Below, piece by piece: positions 9,136 through 17,761 of a stretch of 44,013 bases of DNA. The notes beneath the pieces are model-generated. The model ran no database searches and was not told the DNA's origin. It was given only the letters and a program-made list of their open reading frames with translations. The position numbers and the translations under genes were made by a program. Positions within the stretch are counted from its first letter, which is position 1; each line of letters opens with the position of its first letter. The DNA comes from Clostridium sartagoforme AAU1 (lineage in GTDB: Bacteria > Bacillota > Clostridia > Clostridiales > Clostridiaceae): contig NZ_ASRV01000167.1 of the NCBI RefSeq assembly GCF_000401215.1, forward strand, positions 1-44,013. Direction: 5' to 3'.

Positions 9136-9288
9136 TAATGAATATTAGTCTTTTAATAAGTTATTTATTAGTATATAACTTATATCATACATAAATAATA
9201 CTTCTATATTTTAGGCAGCTTTTCCTATTGCAAATGGACAAAGAGTTGTTTTAGAAATTGCTTTTTGAATATTTAACAATGGAATTTA

Positions 9289-9324
9289 AAAAGATGACTT
9301 CTGTTAAATACAGAAATCATCTTT
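9289..9324. terminator. Hairpin between kup and the PRD regulator (bidirectional terminator?)
   Basis: AAAGATGACTTCTG (9289-9302) pairs with CAGAAATCATCTTT (9311-9324) with one C-A mismatch. On the minus strand the stem is followed by a short T run, so it best suits the convergent regulator gene; on the plus strand no T run follows directly. A stop-bounded stretch at about 9213-9268 reading 'AAFPIANGQRVVLEIAF' may be a gene remnant. Confidence 0.55.
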
Positions 9325-9402
9325 CCAATGCTGTTTAGGTCTTTTTTTATTGTTTTTGACAAATGATATAGAGTGTATTTTCTTTAACTTTATATTGCTA
9401 TC

Positions 9403-11499
9403 TTATAACTTTTTTTCTTTTTTTACTTCATTATCTTCATAATATCTAAATATATCAACAATCTCTCTTTTGCTTTTAGCAGCCATAATCTTATCCACTG
9501 CTATAGGGTTACAAAGAGTATTCATTGTAGTGAAAAGCATATTAAGATTTTTCTTAGTATCTATAATAGAAAGCATAATTATTATCTTTATCGGATCATT
9601 AGTTTTGTGACCAAACTCCACAGGACTTTTTAACCTTACAAAGGAGGCCCCTAGCTTTTTCGCTCCATCTTTAGGAGCTGCATGGGCAATAGCAATTCCT
9701 GGTGCAAATACAAAATAAGGTCCGTTGTCTATTACATTATTAACTACAGCTCTAATATAATCTGGTGTTATTATATCTTTCCATAGAAGCGGTTCTCCAG
9801 ATAAAATAATTGATTCCTTCCAATTTTCTACCTCTTTATCTAAAATAATTAATTCCTCTGTTAAAAGAGAAGAAAACCTATTTTCACCTTGAACTTTATT
9901 TATCATTTCCTTCACTTCATTTCTATTGTTGGAAAAGTTATTTATCATGGATTCTTTAGTTTCTTCTCTCTTTTCAACGACTTTATTCAATCTTATTTTA
10001 TTGAGAAAATTAGATATTATTATATTAATATGTGCTATATCCTTATCAGATAAAATAGGGTTTACTTGAATCCAAGGGCTAGATATACTAACTAAAGGAA
10101 TAGTACTAATAATTAAATCACAATTTATCTTATCCTTGTCCACATATTCCTTCAGCTTATGTGAAGATATTATCTCCAGTATATTTAATTTAAAGTGCTT
10201 TGATAATCTTTCAGCTAAAAAGTGTGAAGTTCCAAAGCCTACATGGCAAACAATAATTACATTAGGAATAATAAGATTTTGTCTCATCTTTTCTAGGGAA
10301 GCTTCTATATGCATTAATATGTAAGAACTTTCATCTTCATTAATTCTTACATTAAGATTTTCCTCCAAAAAGCTAATATTATCCCTAATTATTTTAAAAT
10401 CTTCAGGATAGGTGGCAATAAGCTGTCCCTTATATGGATTTATTAAAGTGTCTCCTTCTTTTATTCTGTGGCAAACTCTAGCTACATGAGCTGTTAAAAA
10501 TTCCTGTAACTTATATTCTTCTTGAAGGCTTATATTGAAATCTTGAGATAAGTTATACAAAAATCCCTTAACTATTATATAGTAATTCATCATATCTTGA
10601 TTAACAGGGGTGGTATTTTTATAAGTTATTTTATATCTTAATTTATCAGCTAAGTATAGAATATCTCCTCTAGAGAATTCTCTATCACCCATAATTAACT
10701 TTAATACATAGCCGGATATTTCATAGAAGATATCATTGGAGTTATTATTTATTACATAGGATTCTTCTATATTTCTATTTTTATCTAATCTATAGCATAC
10801 AATACAAAGAAGTATTAATATTTCATTAAAATCTATATCTGTCATGACTACCTGGAAGTGCGGTTCAAGAATGCAAAGAGCATTTTCAACCATAGATTTG
10901 TAAAAATCAAAGTTAATCTGATTCTTTATATAAGAAAGACATATATCTACTGAAGTATTATCTAAGGAGTTTATATTAGAAAGCTCCTTTTCTTTTAAGA
11001 AGCTATATATCACGTTTCTTCTGATACTTTCATCTATATCTAAAATATAACCATGTCTTTTATTTTCGGAGAAAAATATACCATGTTTACTTAATATATC
11101 ACCAGCGGAAGAAATATCCTTCTTTATTGTACTTCTACTAGCAAATAGAGTATCTTCAAGGTCTGCAATGGTTATTGGGGTGTCTGACAATAAAAGCATT
11201 ATAGATATTATTATTTGCCTTTCTTCGGAAGAAAGTCTATAATCATAAAAGTCATTTTTCGTTGCAATATTTAATATTTCTTTTATTTCAGTATCAGTGC
11301 CTATAAAGGATACATTACTTCCATCTCTTAACAGTGCACCTTTGAAACTATTATCTATTAAAAGTTCTTCTATTATAGATATATAGTTCCTAATTGTACG
11401 AACATTAACATTGAAGTAATTTCCAAGCTCTGATAAATGAAACTCTTTATTCCTATTATTTATTAAAAAAACTAATAACTCGTAAACCTTATTATTCAT
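9403..11499 (-). CDS. PRD-containing transcriptional activator with PTS EIIB and EIIA domains (MtlR/LicR type)
   Basis: A 698-aa DNA-binding regulator controlled by PTS phosphorylation. Order: HTH_11 (about 1-60, 'NVNVRTIRNYISIIEELL'), a second HTH of Mga type (about 90-150), PRD1 (about 185-290, H214), PRD2 (about 305-405, H338, H344, H397), a galactitol-type EIIB domain with active Cys418 in 'IIVCHVGFGTSHF', and a fructose/mannitol-type EIIA domain with His606 in 'GIAIAHAAPKDG'. GAGGGGG lies seven bases before the ATG. It is divergent from the galactitol-type PTS operon at 11816 and is its obvious regulator. Phosphorylation of the PRDs by HPr and of the EIIB/EIIA-like domains by the cognate PTS would couple induction to substrate uptake and carbon status. 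Confidence 0.9.
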   Translation of the reverse strand: MNNKVYELLVFLINNRNKEFHLSELGNYFNVNVRTIRNYISIIEELLIDNSFKGALLRDGSNVSFIGTDTEIKEILNIATKNDFYDYRLSSEERQIIISIMLLLSDTPITIADLEDTLFASRSTIKKDISSAGDILSKHGIFFSENKRHGYILDIDESIRRNVIYSFLKEKELSNINSLDNTSVDICLSYIKNQINFDFYKSMVENALCILEPHFQVVMTDIDFNEILILLCIVCYRLDKNRNIEESYVINNNSNDIFYEISGYVLKLIMGDREFSRGDILYLADKLRYKITYKNTTPVNQDMMNYYIIVKGFLYNLSQDFNISLQEEYKLQEFLTAHVARVCHRIKEGDTLINPYKGQLIATYPEDFKIIRDNISFLEENLNVRINEDESSYILMHIEASLEKMRQNLIIPNVIIVCHVGFGTSHFLAERLSKHFKLNILEIISSHKLKEYVDKDKINCDLIISTIPLVSISSPWIQVNPILSDKDIAHINIIISNFLNKIRLNKVVEKREETKESMINNFSNNRNEVKEMINKVQGENRFSSLLTEELIILDKEVENWKESIILSGEPLLWKDIITPDYIRAVVNNVIDNGPYFVFAPGIAIAHAAPKDGAKKLGASFVRLKSPVEFGHKTNDPIKIIIMLSIIDTKKNLNMLFTTMNTLCNPIAVDKIMAAKSKREIVDIFRYYEDNEVKKEKKL

Positions 11500-11815
11500 A
11501 TGAAATCCCCCTCTATAACCTTAAATTCTAGTATATAAAACTATTATAAGATAAGTTTGATCAGTATTGTAACTGTTTTCAGTATATTTATATATTTTTG
11601 AAGTTAAAACTATTCATAAATTAGAGAAAATTTTTAACCAGTTATAAAAGTTCAATATTTTTCATAAAACAAGTAATTTCATTGCCCTTTTCTATATATT
11701 TTTTTGAATATATAATTAAGCCATAGAAAGATTTGGTTTATTTTTACATCTAAAACTGAATCAGATAATTAATAAACAATTATAAATATAAAAATAATTG
11801 GTAAAGGAGTAAGTT
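11500..11815. promoter_or_regulatory. Divergent regulatory region with a cre-like site
   Basis: A 316-bp AT-rich gap between the PRD regulator and the PTS operon. TGTAACTGTTTTCA at 11568-11581 fits the CcpA cre consensus except for the central C (CG replaced by TG). I found no sigma-54 -24/-12 promoter (TGGC...TTGC), so the regulator is probably of the sigma-A-dependent MtlR kind rather than LevR. No other symmetric operator stood out. Confidence 0.4.
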
Positions 11816-12076
11816 ATGGTGGAGAAAAAATTAACAGTAAAAAATAAAACAGGCATTCATGCTCGCCCAGCTTCTCAACTGGTGAAAGAGTGCTCTCGAT
11901 TTAAAAGTAAAGTATACATTAAAACTGATGATAAGGAAATTAATGCAAAGAGTATAATAAATCTTTTATCTTCTGGTATATCTCAAGGAACAAAAATTAC
12001 TCTCTGTACGGAAGGAGAAGATGAAGTAGAAGCTTTAGAAGTTATATCTAGTTTTATTAATAACTTAATAGATTAA
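11816..12076 (+). CDS. HPr-like phosphocarrier protein
   Basis: An 86-aa cytoplasmic protein with both HPr phosphorylation sites: His15 in 'TGIHARPAS' (PEP/EI-dependent) and Ser46 in 'NAKSIINLL' (HPr-kinase site), so it could take part in CcpA signalling as well as transport. Residues around Ser46 ('KSIINLLSSGISQGTKI') depart from the usual 'KSIMGVMSLG'. AAAGGAG precedes the ATG at good spacing. It is first in a galactitol-type PTS operon, so it may serve mainly this system while a housekeeping ptsH lies elsewhere. That division of labour is inference. Confidence 0.9.
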   Translation: MVEKKLTVKNKTGIHARPASQLVKECSRFKSKVYIKTDDKEINAKSIINLLSSGISQGTKITLCTEGEDEVEALEVISSFINNLID

Positions 12077-12110
12077 TTAATGAAATCTCTTTCTATATGG
12101 AGGTGATGTT

Positions 12111-12518
12111 ATGAGAAAAGAGATAGATAAAATTCCTTGTCTTTACTGCGGAGAGAAGACTGATAACAGAAAATTTATAATAAATCCTAAAGCAAGGGAG
12201 GAACTGCCTTGTTGCAGCACTGAATGTATGCAGGAGGTTAGGAAATTTATTGATTGGGATAGTCATAATAGAATGAAGCTATACATCATGTTATTTGCCT
12301 TTGTTATTTTAAATTTAATTTTTATTGGATTTAATTTTGATTCTAGGTGGAGAAATTTACCGCTTTTGTTTATGGCTACTGCTGTTTACTTTTACCCCTT
12401 AATTTTTACCCGCTATATTAGGTATCAAGGATTGGGAATTAAAAAGACAGTTAAAGTTACGAAGGTTATTAGCCTTCTTATAGCAGCATTTAGCATTATA
12501 TTAATAGTGAATTATTAA
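12111..12518 (+). CDS. Small zinc-ribbon membrane protein of unknown function
   Basis: I do not recognise this 135-aa protein. Its N-terminus holds two cysteine pairs, 'CLYCGEKT' and 'CCSTECM', spaced like a treble-clef or zinc-ribbon domain. It is followed by about three hydrophobic segments (roughly residues 58-77, 84-103 and 115-133) with a positively charged stretch before the last. It has its own GGAGG ribosome site and lies between the HPr and EIIA genes, so it is expressed with the PTS. It may anchor, assemble or regulate the transporter, but nothing in the sequence decides this. Confidence 0.75.
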   Translation: MRKEIDKIPCLYCGEKTDNRKFIINPKAREELPCCSTECMQEVRKFIDWDSHNRMKLYIMLFAFVILNLIFIGFNFDSRWRNLPLLFMATAVYFYPLIFTRYIRYQGLGIKKTVKVTKVISLLIAAFSIILIVNY

Positions 12519-12565
12519 TTCTATAATCTATAGGAAAATAGAAAAGTTTTTAAGGAGAAAAGTAA

Positions 12566-13024
12566 ATGAAATTACTAAATAAAGATTTAATTATTATGAA
12601 CGCTGATGTATTTTCAGCTGAACAAGGTATAAGATTAGCAGCAGACTTATTCCTTAAGTATGGATATGTAAAGGAAGGCTATGGAGATGCTGTTGTTGAG
12701 AGGGAAAAAAATTACCCCACAGGGCTTCCTGGTAAAGGAATTAACATTGCAATTCCACACACTAATAATAAACTTGTAAATAAGCCAGGTATTGCGGTAA
12801 TTATTCCTAAAAAGCCTATTAAATTTACTATGATGGGTACAGATGATGAAATTTTGGATTGTGAGATTATTATTCCTTTAGTGGTTTTTGATTCACATAT
12901 GCAAATAAATATGCTAAAAAAAATGATGAAAATTATTCAAAATGGAGAGTTACTTAAGATGATTCGGGACTCCAAGAGTAAAGAAGAAATATTAGCGTGT
13001 TTAATTTCTCTAGAAGAGAATTAA
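12566..13024 (+). CDS. PTS galactitol-type EIIA component
   Basis: A 152-aa cytoplasmic phosphotransfer protein of the fructose/mannitol EIIA superfamily. Active-site His65 lies in 'GINIAIPHTNN'. It takes phosphate from HPr and passes it to EIIB, encoded 29 bp downstream. The overall pattern ('TGLPGKGINIAIPH', 'VFDSHMQINMLKKMMKII') resembles GatA-type proteins. An AAGGAG site precedes the ATG. Confidence 0.9.
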   Translation: MKLLNKDLIIMNADVFSAEQGIRLAADLFLKYGYVKEGYGDAVVEREKNYPTGLPGKGINIAIPHTNNKLVNKPGIAVIIPKKPIKFTMMGTDDEILDCEIIIPLVVFDSHMQINMLKKMMKIIQNGELLKMIRDSKSKEEILACLISLEEN

Positions 13025-13053
13025 AAATAAAAAAATAGAAGGGGGAATTTATT

Positions 13054-13353
13054 ATGAGACCAGTAAAAATTTTATCAGTTTGTGGTTCAGGTACAGTTAG
13101 TTCTGCAATGCTTTCATCAAAGCTAGAGGATGTTTTGGAGGAAAATGGCTATTCTATGGATGCAACAGAAGTTGCTCCTGGTGGTGTACCTCTTGCAATG
13201 CAAGCAGGTAAATATGATTTAATAGCATATACAAGCCCTGTAGATGGGAACTATGGAGTTCCAGTATTAAATGCTACTCAATTCTTAGTAGGAATCAATG
13301 AAGATGAATTCGTTGAACAATTGTTAGAAATACTAAAAGGCTTAAATTTATAA
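13054..13353 (+). CDS. PTS galactitol-type EIIB component
   Basis: A 99-aa cytoplasmic protein with phosphocysteine Cys10 in 'ILSVCGSGTVSSAML', the start motif of the lactose/galactitol EIIB superfamily. It accepts phosphate from the EIIA encoded upstream and phosphorylates the sugar alcohol during transport through the EIIC encoded next. A GGGGGAA ribosome site lies just upstream. Confidence 0.92.
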   Translation: MRPVKILSVCGSGTVSSAMLSSKLEDVLEENGYSMDATEVAPGGVPLAMQAGKYDLIAYTSPVDGNYGVPVLNATQFLVGINEDEFVEQLLEILKGLNL

Positions 13354-13389
13354 AAAATACAAAAATATAATTTGTAAGGAGAGAATATA

Positions 13390-14823
13390 ATGTCAATTTT
13401 TGATTTTTTGAAATCCTTTTTTGATACTTTTGGTAACTATATAACAGTGCCTATAATCATTTTTGTAATTTGTTTGTTCTTTAAGGCGCCTGTTAAAAAA
13501 GCATTTGCATCAGCAGTATTAATCGGTGTAGGTCTAAAGGGTATGGCATTTATTACTAGTGCTTTTGGAAGTGTTCTTTCAGAATTGGTTAAACAAATTG
13601 TTGATTATACAGGTTTAAGCCTTCCTGCTCTTGATATAGGTTGGCAAGCTGTTGCGTCCGTTGCTTATTCCACTAATATAGGTATGATGTTCATCGGTGT
13701 AGGACTTATTTTTCAAATAATATTATGGCTTATAAAATGGACAGATATATTTATGCCTTCAGATTTATGGAATAATTATTCAATTATAGTATGGGGGTCA
13801 ATGTTATTCCAACTTAGGAATAATCTAATCTTAGCCTTTGCTTTAATGCTTTTCATAAATTTAGTAACACTATTAATTTCAGAAGTAGTACAAAAGCGTT
13901 GGTCTGTGTACTACAAATATCCAGGTTGTGCTATGACAGCTCCTCACCATATGGGTGATGCACCAATGTATCTTGGTCTTAATATCATCTTCAGTAAATT
14001 AGGTATGGATAAAATAAAGGTAAATCCGGACACTATCCGTAAGAGAATTGGATTCTTAGGAGAACCAATGTATATAGGAATAATAGTTGGTCTTATTTTA
14101 GGAGTAGTAGGAAACTTTAGTAATCTTGGTACTATGAAGGCTTGGGGCCAAATTGCTAATGTAACTGTTACCTGCTCCGCAGTAATGGCAATATTCCCTA
14201 AAATAGCTGGTATATTTGCTTCTGGATTCACAGCTTTAACAGACTATTCAAGAAAAACTCTTAAAAAGAGTAAATATGGAAAGAATAGAGAATTTATAAT
14301 ATCTGTAAACGATGCCTTAGGGTATGGAGAAGCTGCTACTCTTACTACTGGATTATTAGTTATTCCGTTTGCTGTATTAATAGCTTTCTTATTACCTGGA
14401 AATGTAGTTATCCCTGTTATGGTATTGCCTTCATTACCTTATATGGTAGAAGTTCCTGTTTGTTTATCTAATGGTAATATTATGAAGTCGTGGGTAATGG
14501 CATGTATAGTATTTATAGCAAAGATTCTTATGGCTTCATATTGGGCAGGCACATTTACTCAAGTTGCTGCTAATGCAGGTTTTGAGTCTGCTATAACAGC
14601 ATTAGCTGGGGGTACATTAATAATTGGATTTATAATGTCAAACTGTACAGCTGGACTTATAACCATGGCATTTTTAACAATGAATCCTATTATAATCGGA
14701 GCTGTAGTAGTAGCTTATCTTGTATTATATGTATTATTTAAAAAGAACAAAGCTTCTGTTCATGAATATCTTGAAAACTTAGCTCTTGGTAACCAGGATT
14801 CTGAATCAACAGTAGTTAGCTAA
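13390..14823 (+). CDS. PTS galactitol-type EIIC permease (GatC family)
   Basis: A 477-aa polytopic membrane protein, the usual length for GatC-type EIIC. It contains the family-like stretches 'ALDIGWQAVASVAYSTNIG' and 'NDALGYGEAATLTTGLL'. It forms the translocation channel of the PTS whose A and B components are encoded immediately upstream. GatC relatives carry galactitol, and in other Firmicutes D-arabitol or xylitol, so the family does not define the substrate; the downstream catabolic genes are the better guide. Confidence 0.92.
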   Translation: MSIFDFLKSFFDTFGNYITVPIIIFVICLFFKAPVKKAFASAVLIGVGLKGMAFITSAFGSVLSELVKQIVDYTGLSLPALDIGWQAVASVAYSTNIGMMFIGVGLIFQIILWLIKWTDIFMPSDLWNNYSIIVWGSMLFQLRNNLILAFALMLFINLVTLLISEVVQKRWSVYYKYPGCAMTAPHHMGDAPMYLGLNIIFSKLGMDKIKVNPDTIRKRIGFLGEPMYIGIIVGLILGVVGNFSNLGTMKAWGQIANVTVTCSAVMAIFPKIAGIFASGFTALTDYSRKTLKKSKYGKNREFIISVNDALGYGEAATLTTGLLVIPFAVLIAFLLPGNVVIPVMVLPSLPYMVEVPVCLSNGNIMKSWVMACIVFIAKILMASYWAGTFTQVAANAGFESAITALAGGTLIIGFIMSNCTAGLITMAFLTMNPIIIGAVVVAYLVLYVLFKKNKASVHEYLENLALGNQDSESTVVS

Positions 14824-14843
14824 ATTATATAATTTATTTTATT

Positions 14844-14886
14844 AAAGATACTGTTTGATTCTTAAAAAAAGACAAACAGTATCTTA
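14844..14886 (+). terminator. Hairpin between transport and catabolic genes (attenuator or stability element)
   Basis: AAGATACTGTTTG (14845-14857) pairs perfectly with CAAACAGTATCTT (14873-14885) around a 15-base A-rich loop. The following bases are only moderately T-rich (ATTTA), so it may be a leaky terminator or an mRNA-processing hairpin that lowers expression of the downstream enzymes relative to the PTS. Confidence 0.55.
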
Positions 14887-14950
14887 TTTACAGAAGATTA
14901 AAGTTTTATAAGATATATAAATGATCGCAATATTGAAAGGAGAATAAACA

Positions 14951-15997
14951 ATGAAAATATTAGTTATAGGTGATCGTATCGTAAGCTGTGAACTTCTAGT
15001 TGAAGCTGCACAAACTCTTTCTATTAATGAAGAAGTTACTATAAAAGAAATCCTTTGGGATAGTGAGAGCAGGCAGGATTTTCAAAAGAAAGCATTAAAC
15101 ATAGAAAAAAGTGGTCCTGAAGCAGAAGAGATTCCAGTAGAGGCATATAAAGAAATAGAAGATACAGATATATTACTAACACACTTTTGCCCAGTTCCTA
15201 AAGATTTAATAGATAAAGGTAGGCAATTAAAGCTAATAGGTACTTGCCGTGGTGGTATGGAGCATATAGATATTGATGCTGCTACAGCAAAAAACATACC
15301 AGTTATACATTGTATTCGTAACGCAGAGGCTACTTCAGATTTTGCTGTAGGATTAATGTTTGCTGAAACAAGAAATATTGCAAGAGCTCATGCAGCAATA
15401 AAAAATGGTAATTGGAGAAAGGATTATATTAATAATAATTATACTACATCAATGAGAGATATGACTGTAGGTATTGTAGGTTTAGGTCATATAGGAAAGC
15501 TAGTAGCTGAAAAATGTATCGGAATAGGAATGAAGGTTATAGCTTATGATCCATTTATAACTCAAGGAAAAATAAATGATATAGGATTAAAGGTAACAAT
15601 GGTTTCTTGTGAAGATATATTTAAAACCTCTGATATTGTATCTTTGCACCTAAGGGTTACTCCTGCTACTAAAAACTTTGTCAATGAAGATTTAATCAAA
15701 TTAATGAAGCCTACAGCTTATTTAATAAACACATCAAGAGCAGGGGTATTAGATAAGAATGCTTTAGTTAATGCCTTGGAAAAGAAAATAATAGGTGGTG
15801 CTGCCTTAGATGTTTTTTGGGAAGAACCATTATCTTCAGAAGATCCAATTTTACAGTTAGACAATATAACTTTAACTCCTCATAATGCAGGTAATGTTGT
15901 AGATGCTCTGCCAAAGTCACCGCTGCTGCTTGCAAGAACTATAAATGATTTTTGGAAAACAGGTAAAAGTGATATGGTAATTAATTTAAATAAATAG
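14951..15997 (+). CDS. D-isomer-specific 2-hydroxyacid dehydrogenase, NAD-dependent
   Basis: A 348-aa cytoplasmic oxidoreductase. The NAD-binding motif 'VGIVGLGHIG' (173-182) is followed by the ribose-binding Asp200 in 'VIAYD'. The catalytic trio is present: R263 ('INTSRAG'), E292 ('WEEPL') and H311 ('TPHNAG'). It resembles the SerA/YoaD branch but lacks the ACT domain of biosynthetic SerA. In this operon it may interconvert a 2-hydroxy and 2-oxo acid derived from the polyol or from an aldehyde product of the aldolase. AAAGGAG precedes the ATG. Confidence 0.85.
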   Translation: MKILVIGDRIVSCELLVEAAQTLSINEEVTIKEILWDSESRQDFQKKALNIEKSGPEAEEIPVEAYKEIEDTDILLTHFCPVPKDLIDKGRQLKLIGTCRGGMEHIDIDAATAKNIPVIHCIRNAEATSDFAVGLMFAETRNIARAHAAIKNGNWRKDYINNNYTTSMRDMTVGIVGLGHIGKLVAEKCIGIGMKVIAYDPFITQGKINDIGLKVTMVSCEDIFKTSDIVSLHLRVTPATKNFVNEDLIKLMKPTAYLINTSRAGVLDKNALVNALEKKIIGGAALDVFWEEPLSSEDPILQLDNITLTPHNAGNVVDALPKSPLLLARTINDFWKTGKSDMVINLNK

Positions 15998-16020
15998 AAA
16001 TATGGAAGGAAGTAATAATT

Positions 16021-16704
16021 ATGTTAATGGAAAAAGAGAGATTAGAAGTTGTTGAATATGGAAAATTAATGAGTTCCTCTGGTCTTAGCAAAGGAACAAG
16101 TGGAAATATAAGTATATATAATCCGAAAACTGGATACATGGCAATAAGCCCATCTGGTATAGGCTACTTTGAAACTCAGCCTGAAGATGTTGTAATTATG
16201 GATTTAGATGGAAATATAATTGATGGTACAAAGAAACCCTCTAGTGAGCATGATCTTCATAGCATATTTTATAAAGAAAAACCTGATGCTAGGGCTGTTG
16301 TTCATACTCACTCTACCTATTGTACAACTTTTGCATGTTTAAATCAGCCGTTAAAGGCAGTTCACTATGTAATAGGAGGAGCTGGAGTGGCTACAGTACC
16401 TTGTGCTGAATATGCAACATTTGGTTCACCAGAACTTGCTCACAATGTAATCACTGCTTGTAGTAAGGGAAAGGCAGTACTTTTAGCAAATCATGGTCTT
16501 GTTACCTGTGGTCCTAGCCTTAAAAAAGCTTTTGGTTTAGCAGTAAATATGGAGTTCGTAGCAGAAATGCAATGGCGTGGAATGGCAGTAGGAAAACCTG
16601 TTGTTCTAGAAGATAAGGAAATGGACCATGTTATGGAATGCTTTAAATCCTATGGACAACCAGCAAAAAAATCTGAAGAAAATAAGGATGGCAATAGCTA
16701 TTAA
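16021..16704 (+). CDS. Class II aldolase (L-fuculose-phosphate aldolase-like)
   Basis: A 227-aa zinc aldolase of the FucA/AraD family that cleaves a ketose 1-phosphate into dihydroxyacetone phosphate and an aldehyde. Visible are the phosphate-binding 'GTSGNIS' (25-31) and 'SPSG' (43-46), catalytic Glu76 ('SSEHDLH'), and the zinc ligands His95 and His97 ('VVHTHS') and His158 ('ANHGLV'), matching E73, H92, H94 and H155 of E. coli FucA. The next genes encode two alcohol dehydrogenases, so glycolaldehyde (from a pentulose phosphate) or lactaldehyde (from a 6-deoxyhexulose phosphate) is the likely aldehyde. Start at the first ATG; a second lies six bases later. Confidence 0.9.
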   Translation: MLMEKERLEVVEYGKLMSSSGLSKGTSGNISIYNPKTGYMAISPSGIGYFETQPEDVVIMDLDGNIIDGTKKPSSEHDLHSIFYKEKPDARAVVHTHSTYCTTFACLNQPLKAVHYVIGGAGVATVPCAEYATFGSPELAHNVITACSKGKAVLLANHGLVTCGPSLKKAFGLAVNMEFVAEMQWRGMAVGKPVVLEDKEMDHVMECFKSYGQPAKKSEENKDGNSY

Positions 16705-16716
16705 GGGAGAATGCCT

Positions 16717-17742
16717 ATGTTGCGTGCTGTTTTATATAAAGAAGAAGATCTTCGTATAGAAGAATGTCCCATACCCGAGATAGGTCCGGGAGATGTTTTA
16801 GTAAAAAATGAGATTTCTACCACCTGCGGTACTGATGTTAAAATATACAAACGTGGATATCCTCTGCTAAAGCCGCCTCATCCTTTTGGTCATGAATTTT
16901 CAGGGATAATTGCTGCTGTAGGAAAAGATGTAAATGGATTTAAAGAAGGGGATAGGGTTGCTGTTCATAATACAGCTCCCTGTAACCAATGCTACTTCTG
17001 CAAAAAGGGACTTCCTTCTATGTGCGAAGATATGTTATTTAATAGAGGAGCTTATTCAGAATATGTTAAGGTTCCTGAAAGAATAGTAAAGCAAAATATG
17101 TTTCTTCTAGATAATTCTATTTCATATAAAACGGCTTCTTTAATGGAACCATTCTCTTGTGCTGTCTACGGAATAGATAATTGTCCTATTCATCCTGGAG
17201 ATGTGATAGTAGTTAATGGAGCGGGTCCAATAGGTCTTATGTTTGCAAGGTTGGCAGTTATATCTGGCGCAAAAGTAATAGTAACAGACATGATGGATAA
17301 TAGACTTAAATTAGCTTCAAAGCTTGGGGTTTGGAAAACCGTAAATGTTAGTGGGCTAGAAGATAGTGTGGAAGCTATAAAAGCTTTAACTGATAATAAT
17401 AGAGGGTGTGATGTAGTTATTGAGGCTACTGGTATCATTGATGTATGGGAAAAAAGTGTAAAGATGGCTCGTAAGGGTGGCTTTGTACTACTTTTTGGTG
17501 GAACTAAGTCCAACAGCATCCTACATGTAGATGCCACTCTACTTCATTATTCACAGATAACTATAAAGGGTGTTTTTCACACTACACCACTCCATGTCAT
17601 GACTGCCCTGGAGCTTCTTAAGATGGGAGTTATATCTAGTGAAGATTTTATTCAAAATGAATATAAACTTGAAGATTTAGAGTTAGCTATTAGGGAGCAT
17701 GCATCAGGAAAAGTAATAAAGAATTGTATTGTATATCCATAG
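16717..17742 (+). CDS. Zinc-dependent polyol (sorbitol/galactitol-phosphate-type) dehydrogenase
   Basis: A 341-aa medium-chain dehydrogenase. In this numbering the catalytic zinc ligands are C37 ('STTCGTD') and H59-E60 ('PFGHEF'); structural zinc cysteines are C89, C92, C95 and C103; the Rossmann motif 'NGAGPIG' is near 167-173, with an Asp in 'VTDMMD' suggesting NAD. The closest functional analogy is GatD, which oxidises the polyol phosphate brought in by the PTS to a ketose phosphate. An ATG at 16711 abuts the AAGGGAGA ribosome site, whereas 16717 is correctly spaced and gives the usual short N-terminus. It directly follows the aldolase gene. Confidence 0.88.
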   Translation: MLRAVLYKEEDLRIEECPIPEIGPGDVLVKNEISTTCGTDVKIYKRGYPLLKPPHPFGHEFSGIIAAVGKDVNGFKEGDRVAVHNTAPCNQCYFCKKGLPSMCEDMLFNRGAYSEYVKVPERIVKQNMFLLDNSISYKTASLMEPFSCAVYGIDNCPIHPGDVIVVNGAGPIGLMFARLAVISGAKVIVTDMMDNRLKLASKLGVWKTVNVSGLEDSVEAIKALTDNNRGCDVVIEATGIIDVWEKSVKMARKGGFVLLFGGTKSNSILHVDATLLHYSQITIKGVFHTTPLHVMTALELLKMGVISSEDFIQNEYKLEDLELAIREHASGKVIKNCIVYP

Positions 17743-17761
17743 ATAAAGGAGAAGAAGATAA

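Noticed and set aside
9213-9268. Short stretch reading 'AAFPIANGQRVVLEIAF' between kup and the PRD regulator
   Set aside because: It is bounded by a stop immediately upstream, has no start or ribosome site and is only about 18 codons. It may be a remnant but cannot be called a gene.
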